Below, piece after piece: positions 1 through 6,136 of a stretch of 8,228 nt of DNA; position 1 is the first letter of the stretch; each line of letters starts with the position of its first letter. Source of the DNA: an uncultured Balneolaceae bacterium (GTDB taxonomy: Bacteria > Bacteroidota > Rhodothermia > Balneolales > Balneolaceae); contig CALJMB010000092.1 in assembly GCA_937982515.1 (NCBI GenBank), forward strand, positions 1 through 8,228, in the 5' to 3' direction. The translations under genes and the position numbers were made by a program. Below the pieces are notes generated by a model that saw only the letters and a list, made by a program, of their open reading frames with translations, made no database searches and was not told the DNA's origin.

Positions 1-129
1 TTAAGCAAAGAAGGCGATGAATTGGAAGCTTTGGGGATTATAGCCGATGAATATGAGAAAAAGCGTTTCCCTATTGATGTTCCAATTCCCGTTGAGGCGA
101 TAAAATTTCAAATAGATCCGTTAGGAATC
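1..129 (+). pseudogene. Remnant of a HigA-type antitoxin (N-terminal half), in frame with the next gene
   Basis: Frame 1 is open from the first base of the window, so the true start lies upstream. The residues read LSKEGDELEALGI, then DEYEKKRFPIDVPIP, then VEAIKFQIDPLGI. This matches the pattern I know from the region just before the helix-turn-helix of HigA-family antitoxins: a GDELE helix, an EYEEKHYPI-like stretch and P-x-EAIKFRMEQLGL. In that family the DNA-binding helix-turn-helix follows at once. Here it is absent, and the frame passes straight into a methyltransferase. GC is about 39% over bases 1-120 by hand count, against about 57% over the next 120, so the two halves have different histories. 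No toxin gene is visible in the window. It could be a dead remnant upstream of an independent methyltransferase, or the N-terminus of a translated chimera. The family call rests on pattern memory, without an alignment. Confidence 0.65.
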
Positions 130-696
130 ATGACACTAACCGAAGCCATAGACCTCCTCCATCCTGCCATCGGCCCCGGCGACCTTTCCTGGATGGATCT
201 GGGAGCCGGGTCTGGTACGTTCACGGAAGCTCTGGCAACTATCATCGGCGGGCAAGGCACCATTGTCGCGGTTGATAAGGACGGAGCCGCACTTGAGAGG
301 CTCCGGGCCCGGGTGCAGCGCCTGCCGGCCGGTACGGCTTCCGTGTCCGTTGTGAATGGCGACATCACAAACCTGGGGTCCCTTCCCGGGCTCGAGGAAA
401 CCGCATTCCACGGAGCACTCCTGGCTAACGTTCTTCACTTCTTTCACGACCCCGAACATCTGCTCCGCATGGTTTCGTCAAAACTTGCCGATCCCGGACG
501 TGTAGTGCTCATAGAGTACGACCGCACTTCCGGCAGCCGCTGGGTGCCCTACCCGATCTCCATGAACAGGCTTCCGCAGGTGGCAAGCGATGCAGGCTTC
601 GGATCCGTTCATATCGTAGCGGAGCAACCGTCGCGATTCGGAGGCAGGCTATACTGTGCGGTGCTGACAGCCTCAGGAGACTTTAGAACCGGCTGA
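130..696 (+). CDS. Class I SAM-dependent methyltransferase
   Basis: This 188-aa protein has a Rossmann-type methyltransferase fold that transfers a methyl group from S-adenosylmethionine to an unknown acceptor. Residues are counted from the ATG at 130. Motif I is DLGAGSGTFT (23-32), the acidic end of strand 2 is VDKD (48-51), the NGDIT loop (77-81) follows, and the motif IV region is ALLANVLHFF (96-105). An LIEYDR stretch (127-132) and a WVPYP segment (138-142) come near the end. Relatives I recall begin with MTL-x-EAI and go quickly to the glycine motif, so ATG 130 fits as the native start. The frame is also open upstream to base 1, through an antitoxin-like segment, and a longer start such as TTG 22 cannot be excluded. 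An AGGA (123-126) lies only 3 nt before the ATG, closer than ideal. The substrate cannot be told from sequence, and no pathway partner is adjacent. Confidence 0.85.
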   Translation: MTLTEAIDLLHPAIGPGDLSWMDLGAGSGTFTEALATIIGGQGTIVAVDKDGAALERLRARVQRLPAGTASVSVVNGDITNLGSLPGLEETAFHGALLANVLHFFHDPEHLLRMVSSKLADPGRVVLIEYDRTSGSRWVPYPISMNRLPQVASDAGFGSVHIVAEQPSRFGGRLYCAVLTASGDFRTG

Positions 697-953
697 TCAG
701 GACACGGATACTGATTGATTGAGGGGTATGAAACAAGCTACGGATCCTGCCACCTGCCATCCGTCATCCATCCACCAGCAGCTGCATCCGGAATCAGTCC
801 GCAGGCCATATCCGGGTTGCTTCTAACTCTTTAAATTCGTTGCTTTCAAAAGTTTAAAATTTTTCGCCATGTAAAGTGACTGAAAACATACAGATATACG
901 GTTGAACTATCAGAACCGGGAATGGCTAAATGATAATCTAAATCAATGTTAAG
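697..953. other. Intergenic spacer, no clear element
   Basis: This 257-bp stretch lies between the methyltransferase stop and the esterase start. The right half is AT-rich (around 835-950) and probably holds the esterase promoter. A TTGAAC at 903-908 is a possible -35, but no -10 stands at a good distance and no Bacteroidota TAnnTTTG box was found. No hairpin followed by a T-run marks the end of the methyltransferase gene. Confidence 0.4.
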
Positions 954-2918
954 ATGGGTAAACGCGGCATATTATTTATAGCTCTCCTTTTACTTCATTC
1001 AGCGGAGATATTCGGGCAGATAACCCTGCCCCGGCTGATAAGCGACGGAATGGTGTTGCAAAGAGATGCAGAAGTCAGAGTATGGGGCCGGGCTTCGGCA
1101 GGCGAGGAAGTAAAACTGACATTTGATGGTGAAACGCACCATGCAACAGCCGATGAAGGCGGAGACTGGGAAATACTGCTTCCCCCCCGGAAAGCGGGAG
1201 GGCCTTATGAAATGGCCTTCGAAGCCAGCAACAGAGTAGTTGTACAGGATATTCTGTTCGGAGATGTCTGGATCGCTTCCGGCCAGTCTAATATGGAACT
1301 GACCATGGAGCGGGTGAAGGAGACCTACGCCGGGATCGTCCAAAGCGCGGATAACCGGAATATCCGGCAATTTGAAGTGCCGGACAGTTATGACTTCAAC
1401 AAGAAACACAGCGACCTGGATGGCGGCAGCTGGCAGAGTGTCGCCCCGCAGAGCATATACGACTTCTCAGCCGTCGCCTACTTTTTTGCCAGAGAACTGC
1501 ATAAGCAGTATGATGTTCCGATCGGAATTATCAATGCCGCTCTGGGCGGCTCGCCTGTGGAAGCGTGGATGAGTGAGGAGGCACTGAAAGAGTTTCCGGC
1601 CGCTTATAATGAGCTGCAGAAGTTCAAGGACAATAGCCTCATCGCCCGTATAGAACAACGCGACAGAGAACGGATGGAAGCCTGGTACAAGGAACTCAAC
1701 CGGAAAGACCGGGGACTTACATCCGAACCGGACTGGACCCGGCCGGATGCCGATGACAGTGACTGGCCTACGATGGATATACCCGGCTACTGGGCCGATG
1801 AAGCTATAGGCGATGTAAACGGAGTCGTCTGGTTCAGGAAGGAGCTCACGATCCCAGAATCGATGGCCGGTCGGAAGGCCAGCCTGTGGGTAGGACGCAT
1901 TGTGGATCAGGACTACGTCTATGTAAACGGTGAACTGACCGGCACTACCGGATACCAATACCCTCCCCGCCGGTATACAGTGGATGCCGGCCTGCTGAAA
2001 GAAGGAAAAAATGTACTGGCGGTAAGAGTCATCAACTCTTCCGGCAAAGGTGGTTTTATACCAGACAAGCCTTACTATCTCGCGGTGGGACGTGATACCA
2101 TCGACCTGAAAGGCCCCTGGAAATATAAACTGGGAACCGAGATGTCCCCACTTGAAAGCCAGACCTTTATCCGCTGGAAACCGGCAGGGCTGTACAACAA
2201 GATGATCCATCCGCTGCACAATTATGCCATCAAAGGGGTGATATGGTACCAGGGAGAATCGAATACCGATAATCCGGCTCAATATGCCGAGACATTCCCG
2301 GCTATGATCAAAGACTGGAGAGCCAACTGGAATCAGGGCGAGTTCCCTTTTCTGTATGTGCAGCTGGCCAACTTCATGGAGACGACCGAAGTACCCGTTG
2401 AAAGCAACTGGGCCGAATTAAGGCAGGCTCAGCTGGAAACCCTCTCCATTCCACACACCGGTATGGCCGTAACCATCGACCTCGGTGAATGGAACGACAT
2501 CCACCCCCTGAATAAACAGGATGTGGGGAAACGGCTGGCTTTACTTGCCCGGAATATCGCCTACGGGGAAACAGATGTGCCTGCTTTCAGTCCCGCGCCT
2601 GCCGGTGCCGAATTTAATGAAAACGCTGTAGTTATCAAGTTTGATCATATTGGCAGCGGACTGATTTCCAGCGACGGTGAACCGCTGAGGCATTTTGCTG
2701 TCTCCGGCGATGGAGAGACCTTCGTCCGGGCAAAAGCGGTAATTGAGGGAAAAGCGGTGAAGGTATGGAATGAAGCTATTGCAAATCCGGTGGCCGTCCG
2801 GTATGCCTGGGCCGATAACCCGGACGCTGTAAACCTGTATACAAAAGACGGCCTGCCTGCAAGCCCGTTTGAGATCCGGAAAGACAAGCCTGCCGTGGAT
2901 ATGGCCCCAGAGCCATAG
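954..2918 (+). CDS. Secreted sialate O-acetylesterase (SGNH hydrolase)
   Basis: The 654-aa enzyme is predicted to remove O-acetyl esters from sialic acids or other glycans outside the cytoplasm, opening acetylated glycans to glycosidases. A signal peptide covers residues 1 to about 21 (hydrophobic core GILFIALLLL, end near IFGQ). Residues 22-100 look like a beta-rich N-terminal domain. The catalytic SGNH domain is split. Block I is GQSN with nucleophile Ser112, and the block II glycine lies in ALGGSPVEAW (196-205). Block III is WYQGESN (431-437), with Asn437. Block V is DIHP, with Asp515 and His517. All expected catalytic residues are present. Between blocks II and III, residues ~255-380 look like a GH2-type galactose-binding jelly roll (DDSDW, VVWFRKEL, VYVNGELTG, KNVLAVRV), as known in longer family members. 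Residues ~545-640 form a C-terminal beta domain. No good Shine-Dalgarno precedes the ATG, but it is the start that places the signal peptide correctly. No neighbouring glycan gene gives a substrate. Confidence 0.93.
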   Translation: MGKRGILFIALLLLHSAEIFGQITLPRLISDGMVLQRDAEVRVWGRASAGEEVKLTFDGETHHATADEGGDWEILLPPRKAGGPYEMAFEASNRVVVQDILFGDVWIASGQSNMELTMERVKETYAGIVQSADNRNIRQFEVPDSYDFNKKHSDLDGGSWQSVAPQSIYDFSAVAYFFARELHKQYDVPIGIINAALGGSPVEAWMSEEALKEFPAAYNELQKFKDNSLIARIEQRDRERMEAWYKELNRKDRGLTSEPDWTRPDADDSDWPTMDIPGYWADEAIGDVNGVVWFRKELTIPESMAGRKASLWVGRIVDQDYVYVNGELTGTTGYQYPPRRYTVDAGLLKEGKNVLAVRVINSSGKGGFIPDKPYYLAVGRDTIDLKGPWKYKLGTEMSPLESQTFIRWKPAGLYNKMIHPLHNYAIKGVIWYQGESNTDNPAQYAETFPAMIKDWRANWNQGEFPFLYVQLANFMETTEVPVESNWAELRQAQLETLSIPHTGMAVTIDLGEWNDIHPLNKQDVGKRLALLARNIAYGETDVPAFSPAPAGAEFNENAVVIKFDHIGSGLISSDGEPLRHFAVSGDGETFVRAKAVIEGKAVKVWNEAIANPVAVRYAWADNPDAVNLYTKDGLPASPFEIRKDKPAVDMAPEP

Positions 2919-2943
2919 TTATGTAAATGCCTGGTCTTCCCGC

Positions 2944-2977
2944 GGATGGGCCGGCCACAGGTCCGTACAGATCAGGC
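2944..2977. repeat. Degenerate direct repeat, copy 1
   Basis: This segment shares GGATGGG at its start, GGCCACAG in the middle and ATCAGGC at its end with 3301-3335, with similar bases between. The two copies lie outside the hairpin cluster at 3106-3236. A shorter related string, AGCCACGGAT, occurs near 4496, beside the second hairpin cluster. The function is unknown, and it may be a dispersed intergenic repeat. Confidence 0.5.
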
Positions 2978-3105
2978 AGGCTGGAGTTGACGTAAAGCGG
3001 ATAGGTATGCCGGAATGAGGCTTTACCTATAAAGCGGTACCCTGTATCCCGCCAGAGGGCGGTCACTTCGTGCCCTGAAAAGAACCACCCCAGGCGCCCC
3101 AATGG

Positions 3106-3125
3106 CCCCGCCCTCCAGGGCGGGG
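3106..3125. repeat. Perfect GC-rich palindrome, REP-like
   Basis: CCCCGCCCT (3106-3114) is exactly complementary to AGGGCGGGG (3117-3125), giving a 9-bp stem with a 2-base nominal loop. No T-run follows on either strand, so it is not a classic intrinsic terminator. It is the first of several hairpins in this convergent spacer and resembles the short palindromes known as REP elements. Confidence 0.6.
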
Positions 3126-3150
3126 ATAACAAGCAGATACTACCATCGAA

Positions 3151-3195
3151 CAGGGCTTTAGCCCTTACCTCAAGGCTGAAAGGGCTGAAGCCCTG
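3151..3195. repeat. Double-hairpin inverted repeat, REP-like
   Basis: Two small hairpins, AGGGCT-TT-AGCCCT (3152-3165) and AGGGCT-GA-AGCCCT (3181-3194), are arranged so that the whole unit is also an inverted repeat. The 16-base arms 3151-3166 and 3180-3195 match at 15 of 16 positions around a 13-bp spacer. The unit can fold as two small stems or one long one. Such paired palindromes are typical of REP/BIME elements moved in trans by RAYT (TnpA-REP) transposases. No such transposase is in the window. Confidence 0.6.
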
Positions 3196-3216
3196 TCTTT
3201 CTATGGTTCATGGGAA

Positions 3217-3236
3217 CCCCCCGATTAAAAGCCGGG
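3217..3236. repeat. Imperfect C-run/G-run hairpin, REP-like
   Basis: A C-run (3217-3222) followed by an AT-rich loop and CCGGGG (3232-3237) forms an imperfect stem. It looks like a decayed version of a CCCCGGC-loop-GCCGGGG hairpin and closes the cluster that starts at 3106. Confidence 0.4.
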
Positions 3237-3300
3237 GCAATTACTACCCATATCATACAATGAAATCTGTATAATAGATTCAGATGCCGCGATTTATCTT

Positions 3301-3335
3301 GGATGGGATTGGCCACAGATCAGCATAGATCAGGC
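3301..3335. repeat. Degenerate direct repeat, copy 2
   Basis: This is the second copy of the repeat at 2944-2977, sharing GGATGGG, GGCCACAG and ATCAGGC in the same order and nearly the same spacing. With copy 1 it brackets about 320 bp that include the hairpin cluster. Confidence 0.5.
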
Positions 3336-3439
3336 TTCGCATAAAAGAAGCCGCTTGCCCGTTCCCTCTGGCAGAGGATAGAGGCTGATGATAAAAGTGT
3401 AGCTGCTAAATAGAGAATGGAGGCTCCCCTACCAGCTGG

Positions 3440-3468
3440 AAAAAAGAGAAAACAAGGGATAGCTTCCC
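3440..3468 (-). terminator. Possible weak terminator of the 183-aa gene
   Basis: Reading the minus strand, a short GGGA-AGCTA-TCCC hairpin (3468-3456) begins about 15 nt after the stop codon. It is followed by a T-rich stretch on the transcript (TTGTTTTCTCTTTTTT). The 4-bp stem is short, so strength is doubtful. Confidence 0.3.
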
Positions 3469-3482
3469 GATGCCTGAAAGAG

Positions 3483-4034
3483 TTATTCCCTCCTGCGACG
3501 CAGAATAATAGCGCGAAACCAGAGAACACCCACGGCAATAAACGGGAGAGCGTAAACAATAAGGCCGATCGGGCCGATAGATCCATCCGGTGTGGCTTCC
3601 ACTTCCGAATAAAGCTCTCCTTCCCAATCCGGCCCCTCAAGGCGCACCCGTACCTTCCACATCCCGCCCTGATCGAATGCCACTTCTGTATAATAGCGCG
3701 CGCCCCTGCGTACATTCTGTGGTTCTGCGGTATATACTGTTTCTTTCAGCCGGCCTGAAACCGGCTCTACTCCTATCTGAACTGAAGTAATATCCGGCAG
3801 ATTACCTCCGGAAAGGGGCTCCATAATCACGAAAAACGTGCCTATGCCGATATCCGGGTCGGTCCATACGGAAACCAGAAACGGCCCCACCTCTTCATCT
3901 ACGATGATAGGAAAAGGCGGCCCTTCATGCGCCCGCATAACGGGGACAAAGGCAGCCATATAGATACCGATGATCAGAACATACTTCCACACATATACGG
4001 CTCCGGCGCCTGCATTATCCCTTCCAGGTTCCAT
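3483..4034 (-). CDS. Conserved extracytoplasmic protein with HEGPPFP start, anchored at both ends
   Basis: This 183-aa protein has no function I can name. Residues 16-33 form a hydrophobic signal or anchor segment (WKYVLIIGIYMAAFV), with a possible cleavage after VMRA that would leave His36 of HEGPPFPIIVDEEVGPF as the new N-terminus. Residues ~45-148 look like a single immunoglobulin-like beta domain (VSVWTDPDIG, GTFFVIMEP, ARYYTEVAF, GGMWKVRVRLEGP), similar in feel to FixH/YtkA or CopC-type folds. A second membrane segment (155-175) is followed by an RRRR-E tail, so the beta domain should lie outside with the tail in the cytoplasm. It is the fourth gene of the minus-strand group, but a 606-bp spacer with repeats separates it from the ferredoxin gene, so it likely has its own promoter. 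A role with that ferredoxin is inferred from neighbourhood only. The ATG at 4034 has no clear ribosome binding site. Confidence 0.75.
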   Translation of the reverse strand: MEPGRDNAGAGAVYVWKYVLIIGIYMAAFVPVMRAHEGPPFPIIVDEEVGPFLVSVWTDPDIGIGTFFVIMEPLSGGNLPDITSVQIGVEPVSGRLKETVYTAEPQNVRRGARYYTEVAFDQGGMWKVRVRLEGPDWEGELYSEVEATPDGSIGPIGLIVYALPFIAVGVLWFRAIILRRRRE

Positions 4035-4172
4035 AATGTAAGATGAGTTTGATATAAGAATTTCTACAATAACGTGAGTTCATGATAAGAAAATGGGGTA
4101 TTGCCCGGTAACCCGCCCCTTCGCTTTTACACGGACAGACTACCCCTGACATTATCCGAATAACATATTTTA

Positions 4173-4186
4173 CGGTTTAAAAACCG
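4173..4186. promoter_or_regulatory. Perfect CGGTTT palindrome upstream of the 183-aa gene
   Basis: CGGTTT (4173-4178) and AAACCG (4181-4186) form a perfect inverted repeat with a 2-base centre, about 140 bp before the minus-strand start at 4034. On the minus strand it sits between TTGATG and TAAAAT, which resemble -35 and -10 boxes but stand only 15 bp apart. It could be an operator over a weak promoter or a chance hairpin. Confidence 0.25.
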
Positions 4187-4521
4187 CCATCAATAATTTT
4201 TTAGTCCATATTTGCCCCTGAAACGTCTGTGATACCTCAACCCACTTCCAGGCCGTGAGGAATACGAACATGTTAAACATTTTCGGGTAACGTCTGCCGG
4301 CTGTCCGCACCTGATCCATCCGCTTCCCCGGCCGCTACCCGGATAAATCGGCCACGGCCCTCGCAGGGGAGATATCCGCACTGTATAGCGTACTCTAAAC
4401 GATGCTTTTGAGGAGAACAAAACCCGAAAATCATTCTGTTGGGGTGATTTCCGCAGAGAAATAGCCGATCAGGTCTGAAGGACTTAAACCCTGAATAGCC
4501 ACGGATGCGATCCGGGCTCTT

Positions 4522-4582
4522 GGGGATTCATCCCCCGTCCGGCGGATGGGGTGAAGCCCTTCCCCGGTTGCATCCCGGGGCT
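4522..4582. repeat. Second REP-like hairpin cluster
   Basis: Three overlapping stems are visible. GGGGA (4522-4526) pairs with TCCCC (4531-4535). A longer hairpin has TTCA at 4527-4530 and TGAA at 4552-4555, around a CCCC (4533-4536)/GGGG (4548-4551) stem that continues inward with GTC/GAT (one G-T pair). CCCCGG (4562-4567) pairs with CCGGGG (4575-4580). The GAAGCCC motif linking the stems (4553-4559) also appears in the cluster at 3151-3195, so the two clusters may be related. The nearest end is about 59 nt after the ferredoxin gene stop, where it could protect or end the transcript. Confidence 0.5.
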
Positions 4583-4640
4583 GTTAGGCTGTTCCTTGAC
4601 GCTTGCATGAAAGCCTCTATCGCCATGGCCCATTTCCGTA

Positions 4641-6104
4641 TCATCCTCCGAGAAACATGCCTCTCATCTCCATGGGTTGATTGAGCAGCCACACAGCGGC
4701 GATGAACAGCATCACACAAAGGACCGCCCAGGGAATAAATGCCTGCCATGGACGTGCTTTATAATCCCTGAATGAAATGCGATAGGCCGCAAGCAGCGAG
4801 CCCAGCAACCCCAATCCTAGAAAGCCCATCTCCAGTGGATAGACAAGCCCTGCCGGCAGCCCCGACAGACGCCACAGCGGATCTCCCGGCAAAGGCACGC
4901 CCCATCCGGCCAATGTGCTTTGGGCGACGGGTATCACCGTCCAGATACCGGTCAGCAGGTGGAAACTGTAGTGGGCCACCCATAATCCGAAACCGAAAGG
5001 CACCAGCGCATAGGCATAACGCATTGCCACGGGCAACAGCTTTTCACCGGTGCCGGTCCAGGCTCTCGTTAAAAATGCGGCTGTTCCCAATAACAGGGCC
5101 GGCTCAACAACCAGCATAAGGAAAAAGAGGGAGCCCAGTACCACAGCTTCCGATGTGGTGCCCAATACCCCGGCCAGCCAGTCCTGAAAGGCATAGACAG
5201 GGCTAACCATTCCAAAAGCGTTCAGCAGCGCCCCGAAAGTGAAGATCAGCGCCAAGGCCGATATATCACTGCGGTTAGAAAAATAGCCGATGCCGGAGCG
5301 GCGGGTATCGGCCCAGAGCTCACTGCCCGGCAGACGGGTTGTAACGGCAATATTATCATGCGGACATGCATGGACACAATCCATACAAAAAGTGCAATCC
5401 ATGTTGCCGACTTTTCCCGGCTGGAACAGAGCCAGTTCACAACCCCGCTGAGTGACTTTATCCTGATCTTCCGGATCGCGGGTTCCTTTGATACAGTCTT
5501 TGGTGGTGCAGTTCAGACAGATGTCGCCGTCTGCAACCTTCACTTCCAGAGGGGAGACTGTGGAAGAGATAAAATTAAACTGCCCGATCGGACACACATA
5601 CTTGCAGAACGAAGCTTGTTTAAAGAAAGCATCGACAAGAAGAGCCGCTGCGAAGTAGGCGATAATGAGCCACGCCGTCCCCCAAGGGGAGCCCCACAGG
5701 TCAAAATACTCATAGGCGAACAAAACGAGCACAAACAGAGCTATAGAGAGCCATTTATTGCGCAGCGGACGCGGCCAGTTTTGTACCGGCCGGGAGAAAC
5801 GGCGTGCCAGCTCCCGGGGCAGCATAAACGGACAGGCCATGCAGAAAAAGTTACCCGCTGCCAACAATACCAGCACCAGTATGCCGCGGTAGTGAACCCA
5901 CGTCAGCAGTGTTGACAGGTTCCTGGGCGCCAGCTGCGGGCCAAACAACCCGTGCAATATCATAATCAGGGCAACGACAAGCATCACCAGCTGCATACCC
6001 ATACGGGAATAGCGCCAGCGCAGGTAATTTCCGATTACAGGAAGCTTCAGTAAATCAAATGTACCGTTTGTGGACCTATTTGCTGTAGAGGCGTTAACAT
6101 CCAT
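4641..6104 (-). CDS. Polytopic membrane ferredoxin of the NapH/NosR/CcoG type
   Basis: This 487-aa integral membrane iron-sulfur protein is predicted to pass electrons across or along the membrane. About nine membrane segments are visible (around 36-56, 73-93, 117-135, 143-161, 281-299, 318-345, 358-385, 420-440, 457-475). A NapH/NosR-like CMACP (88-92) and CKYVCP (167-172) precede a ferredoxin region. That region has CLNC (196-199), Cys204 and Cys222, then C-x2-C-x2-C-x3-CP at 237-248, enough for two [4Fe-4S] clusters. The C-terminal half (from ~280) is an extra membrane domain absent from short NapH proteins, with His378 and His382 in AHYSFHLLTG. His51 and His71 lie at membrane edges. There is no CXXCH heme site and no FMN-binding domain as in full NosR. 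A similar layout of membrane domains flanking a ferredoxin is known in cyanobacterial FesM, but I cannot claim orthology. AGGA at 6109-6112 precedes the ATG. It lies 32 nt after the FixH-like gene in one operon. Confidence 0.88.
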   Translation of the reverse strand: MDVNASTANRSTNGTFDLLKLPVIGNYLRWRYSRMGMQLVMLVVALIMILHGLFGPQLAPRNLSTLLTWVHYRGILVLVLLAAGNFFCMACPFMLPRELARRFSRPVQNWPRPLRNKWLSIALFVLVLFAYEYFDLWGSPWGTAWLIIAYFAAALLVDAFFKQASFCKYVCPIGQFNFISSTVSPLEVKVADGDICLNCTTKDCIKGTRDPEDQDKVTQRGCELALFQPGKVGNMDCTFCMDCVHACPHDNIAVTTRLPGSELWADTRRSGIGYFSNRSDISALALIFTFGALLNAFGMVSPVYAFQDWLAGVLGTTSEAVVLGSLFFLMLVVEPALLLGTAAFLTRAWTGTGEKLLPVAMRYAYALVPFGFGLWVAHYSFHLLTGIWTVIPVAQSTLAGWGVPLPGDPLWRLSGLPAGLVYPLEMGFLGLGLLGSLLAAYRISFRDYKARPWQAFIPWAVLCVMLFIAAVWLLNQPMEMRGMFLGG

Positions 6105-6136
6105 TACATCCTGCCGTCCATCCTATATTATTATTG

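Larger units (their letters stand above)
2919..3482. other. Convergent intergenic region with a repeat cluster, no gene
   Basis: This 564-bp stretch separates the convergent ends of the esterase (+) and the 183-aa gene (-). I see no believable coding sequence. It holds a degenerate 34-35-bp direct repeat (2944-2977 and 3301-3335), a 7-bp inverted repeat ATAGGTA/TACCTAT (3001-3007, 3024-3030), and the hairpin cluster at 3106-3236. A-tracts lie near the right end. A minus-strand open frame runs through 2776-3132, but it lies in repeat sequence and antisense to the esterase end, so I do not treat it as a gene. Confidence 0.6.
4035..4640. other. Gene-poor spacer with a palindrome and a second hairpin cluster
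   Basis: This 606-bp stretch lies between two minus-strand genes. The frames across it (for example minus 4190-4420) give low-complexity, Arg/Gly/Ser-rich translations with no recognisable motif. The AT-rich left part (4035-4200) probably contains the promoter of the 183-aa gene. The right part (4469-4582) carries REP-like hairpins. A 26-bp imperfect palindrome at 4469-4494 (TCAGG and CCTGA ends) is bracketed by two ATAGCC hexamers (4461-4466 and 4495-4500), which may be chance. Confidence 0.5.

Noticed and set aside
1..129. Functional HigBA toxin-antitoxin system
   Set aside because: The helix-turn-helix half is missing and no toxin gene is present in the window.
1467..2282. Long minus-strand open frame (271 codons) inside the esterase gene
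   Set aside because: It is entirely antisense to a gene with all catalytic motifs, and its translation shows no recognisable domain. It is a shadow frame.
2776..3132. Minus-strand open frame of 118 codons at the esterase 3' end and spacer
   Set aside because: It overlaps the esterase end and the repeat region. Its translation reflects the GGCCACAG...ATCAGGC repeat, not a protein domain.
3106..3195. Intrinsic terminators for the convergent genes
   Set aside because: Stems are strong, but no T-run follows on either strand, so a REP-like repeat is the better reading.
3483..4034. Full copper histidine brace in the HEGPPFP protein
   Set aside because: The protein contains only one histidine, so the second brace ligand is absent. 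Only a looser metal role could be proposed.
4190..4420. Minus-strand frame of 76 codons in the spacer
   Set aside because: Arg/Gly/Ser-rich low-information translation, no motif and no ribosome binding site.
2944..4582. CRISPR array
   Set aside because: Repeats are few, degenerate, irregularly spaced and not separated by uniform spacers. No cas gene is present.
4528..4647. Small minus-strand frame starting at an ATGA overlap with the ferredoxin stop (MIRKWAMAIEAF...)
   Set aside because: The GGAGG abuts the ATG with no spacing, and the frame runs into the hairpin cluster after about 20 codons, so the peptide would be mostly repeat-encoded.
5358..5915. Plus-strand open frame of 185 codons within the ferredoxin gene
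   Set aside because: It is antisense to the cysteine-motif region of a well-supported gene and shows no domain.
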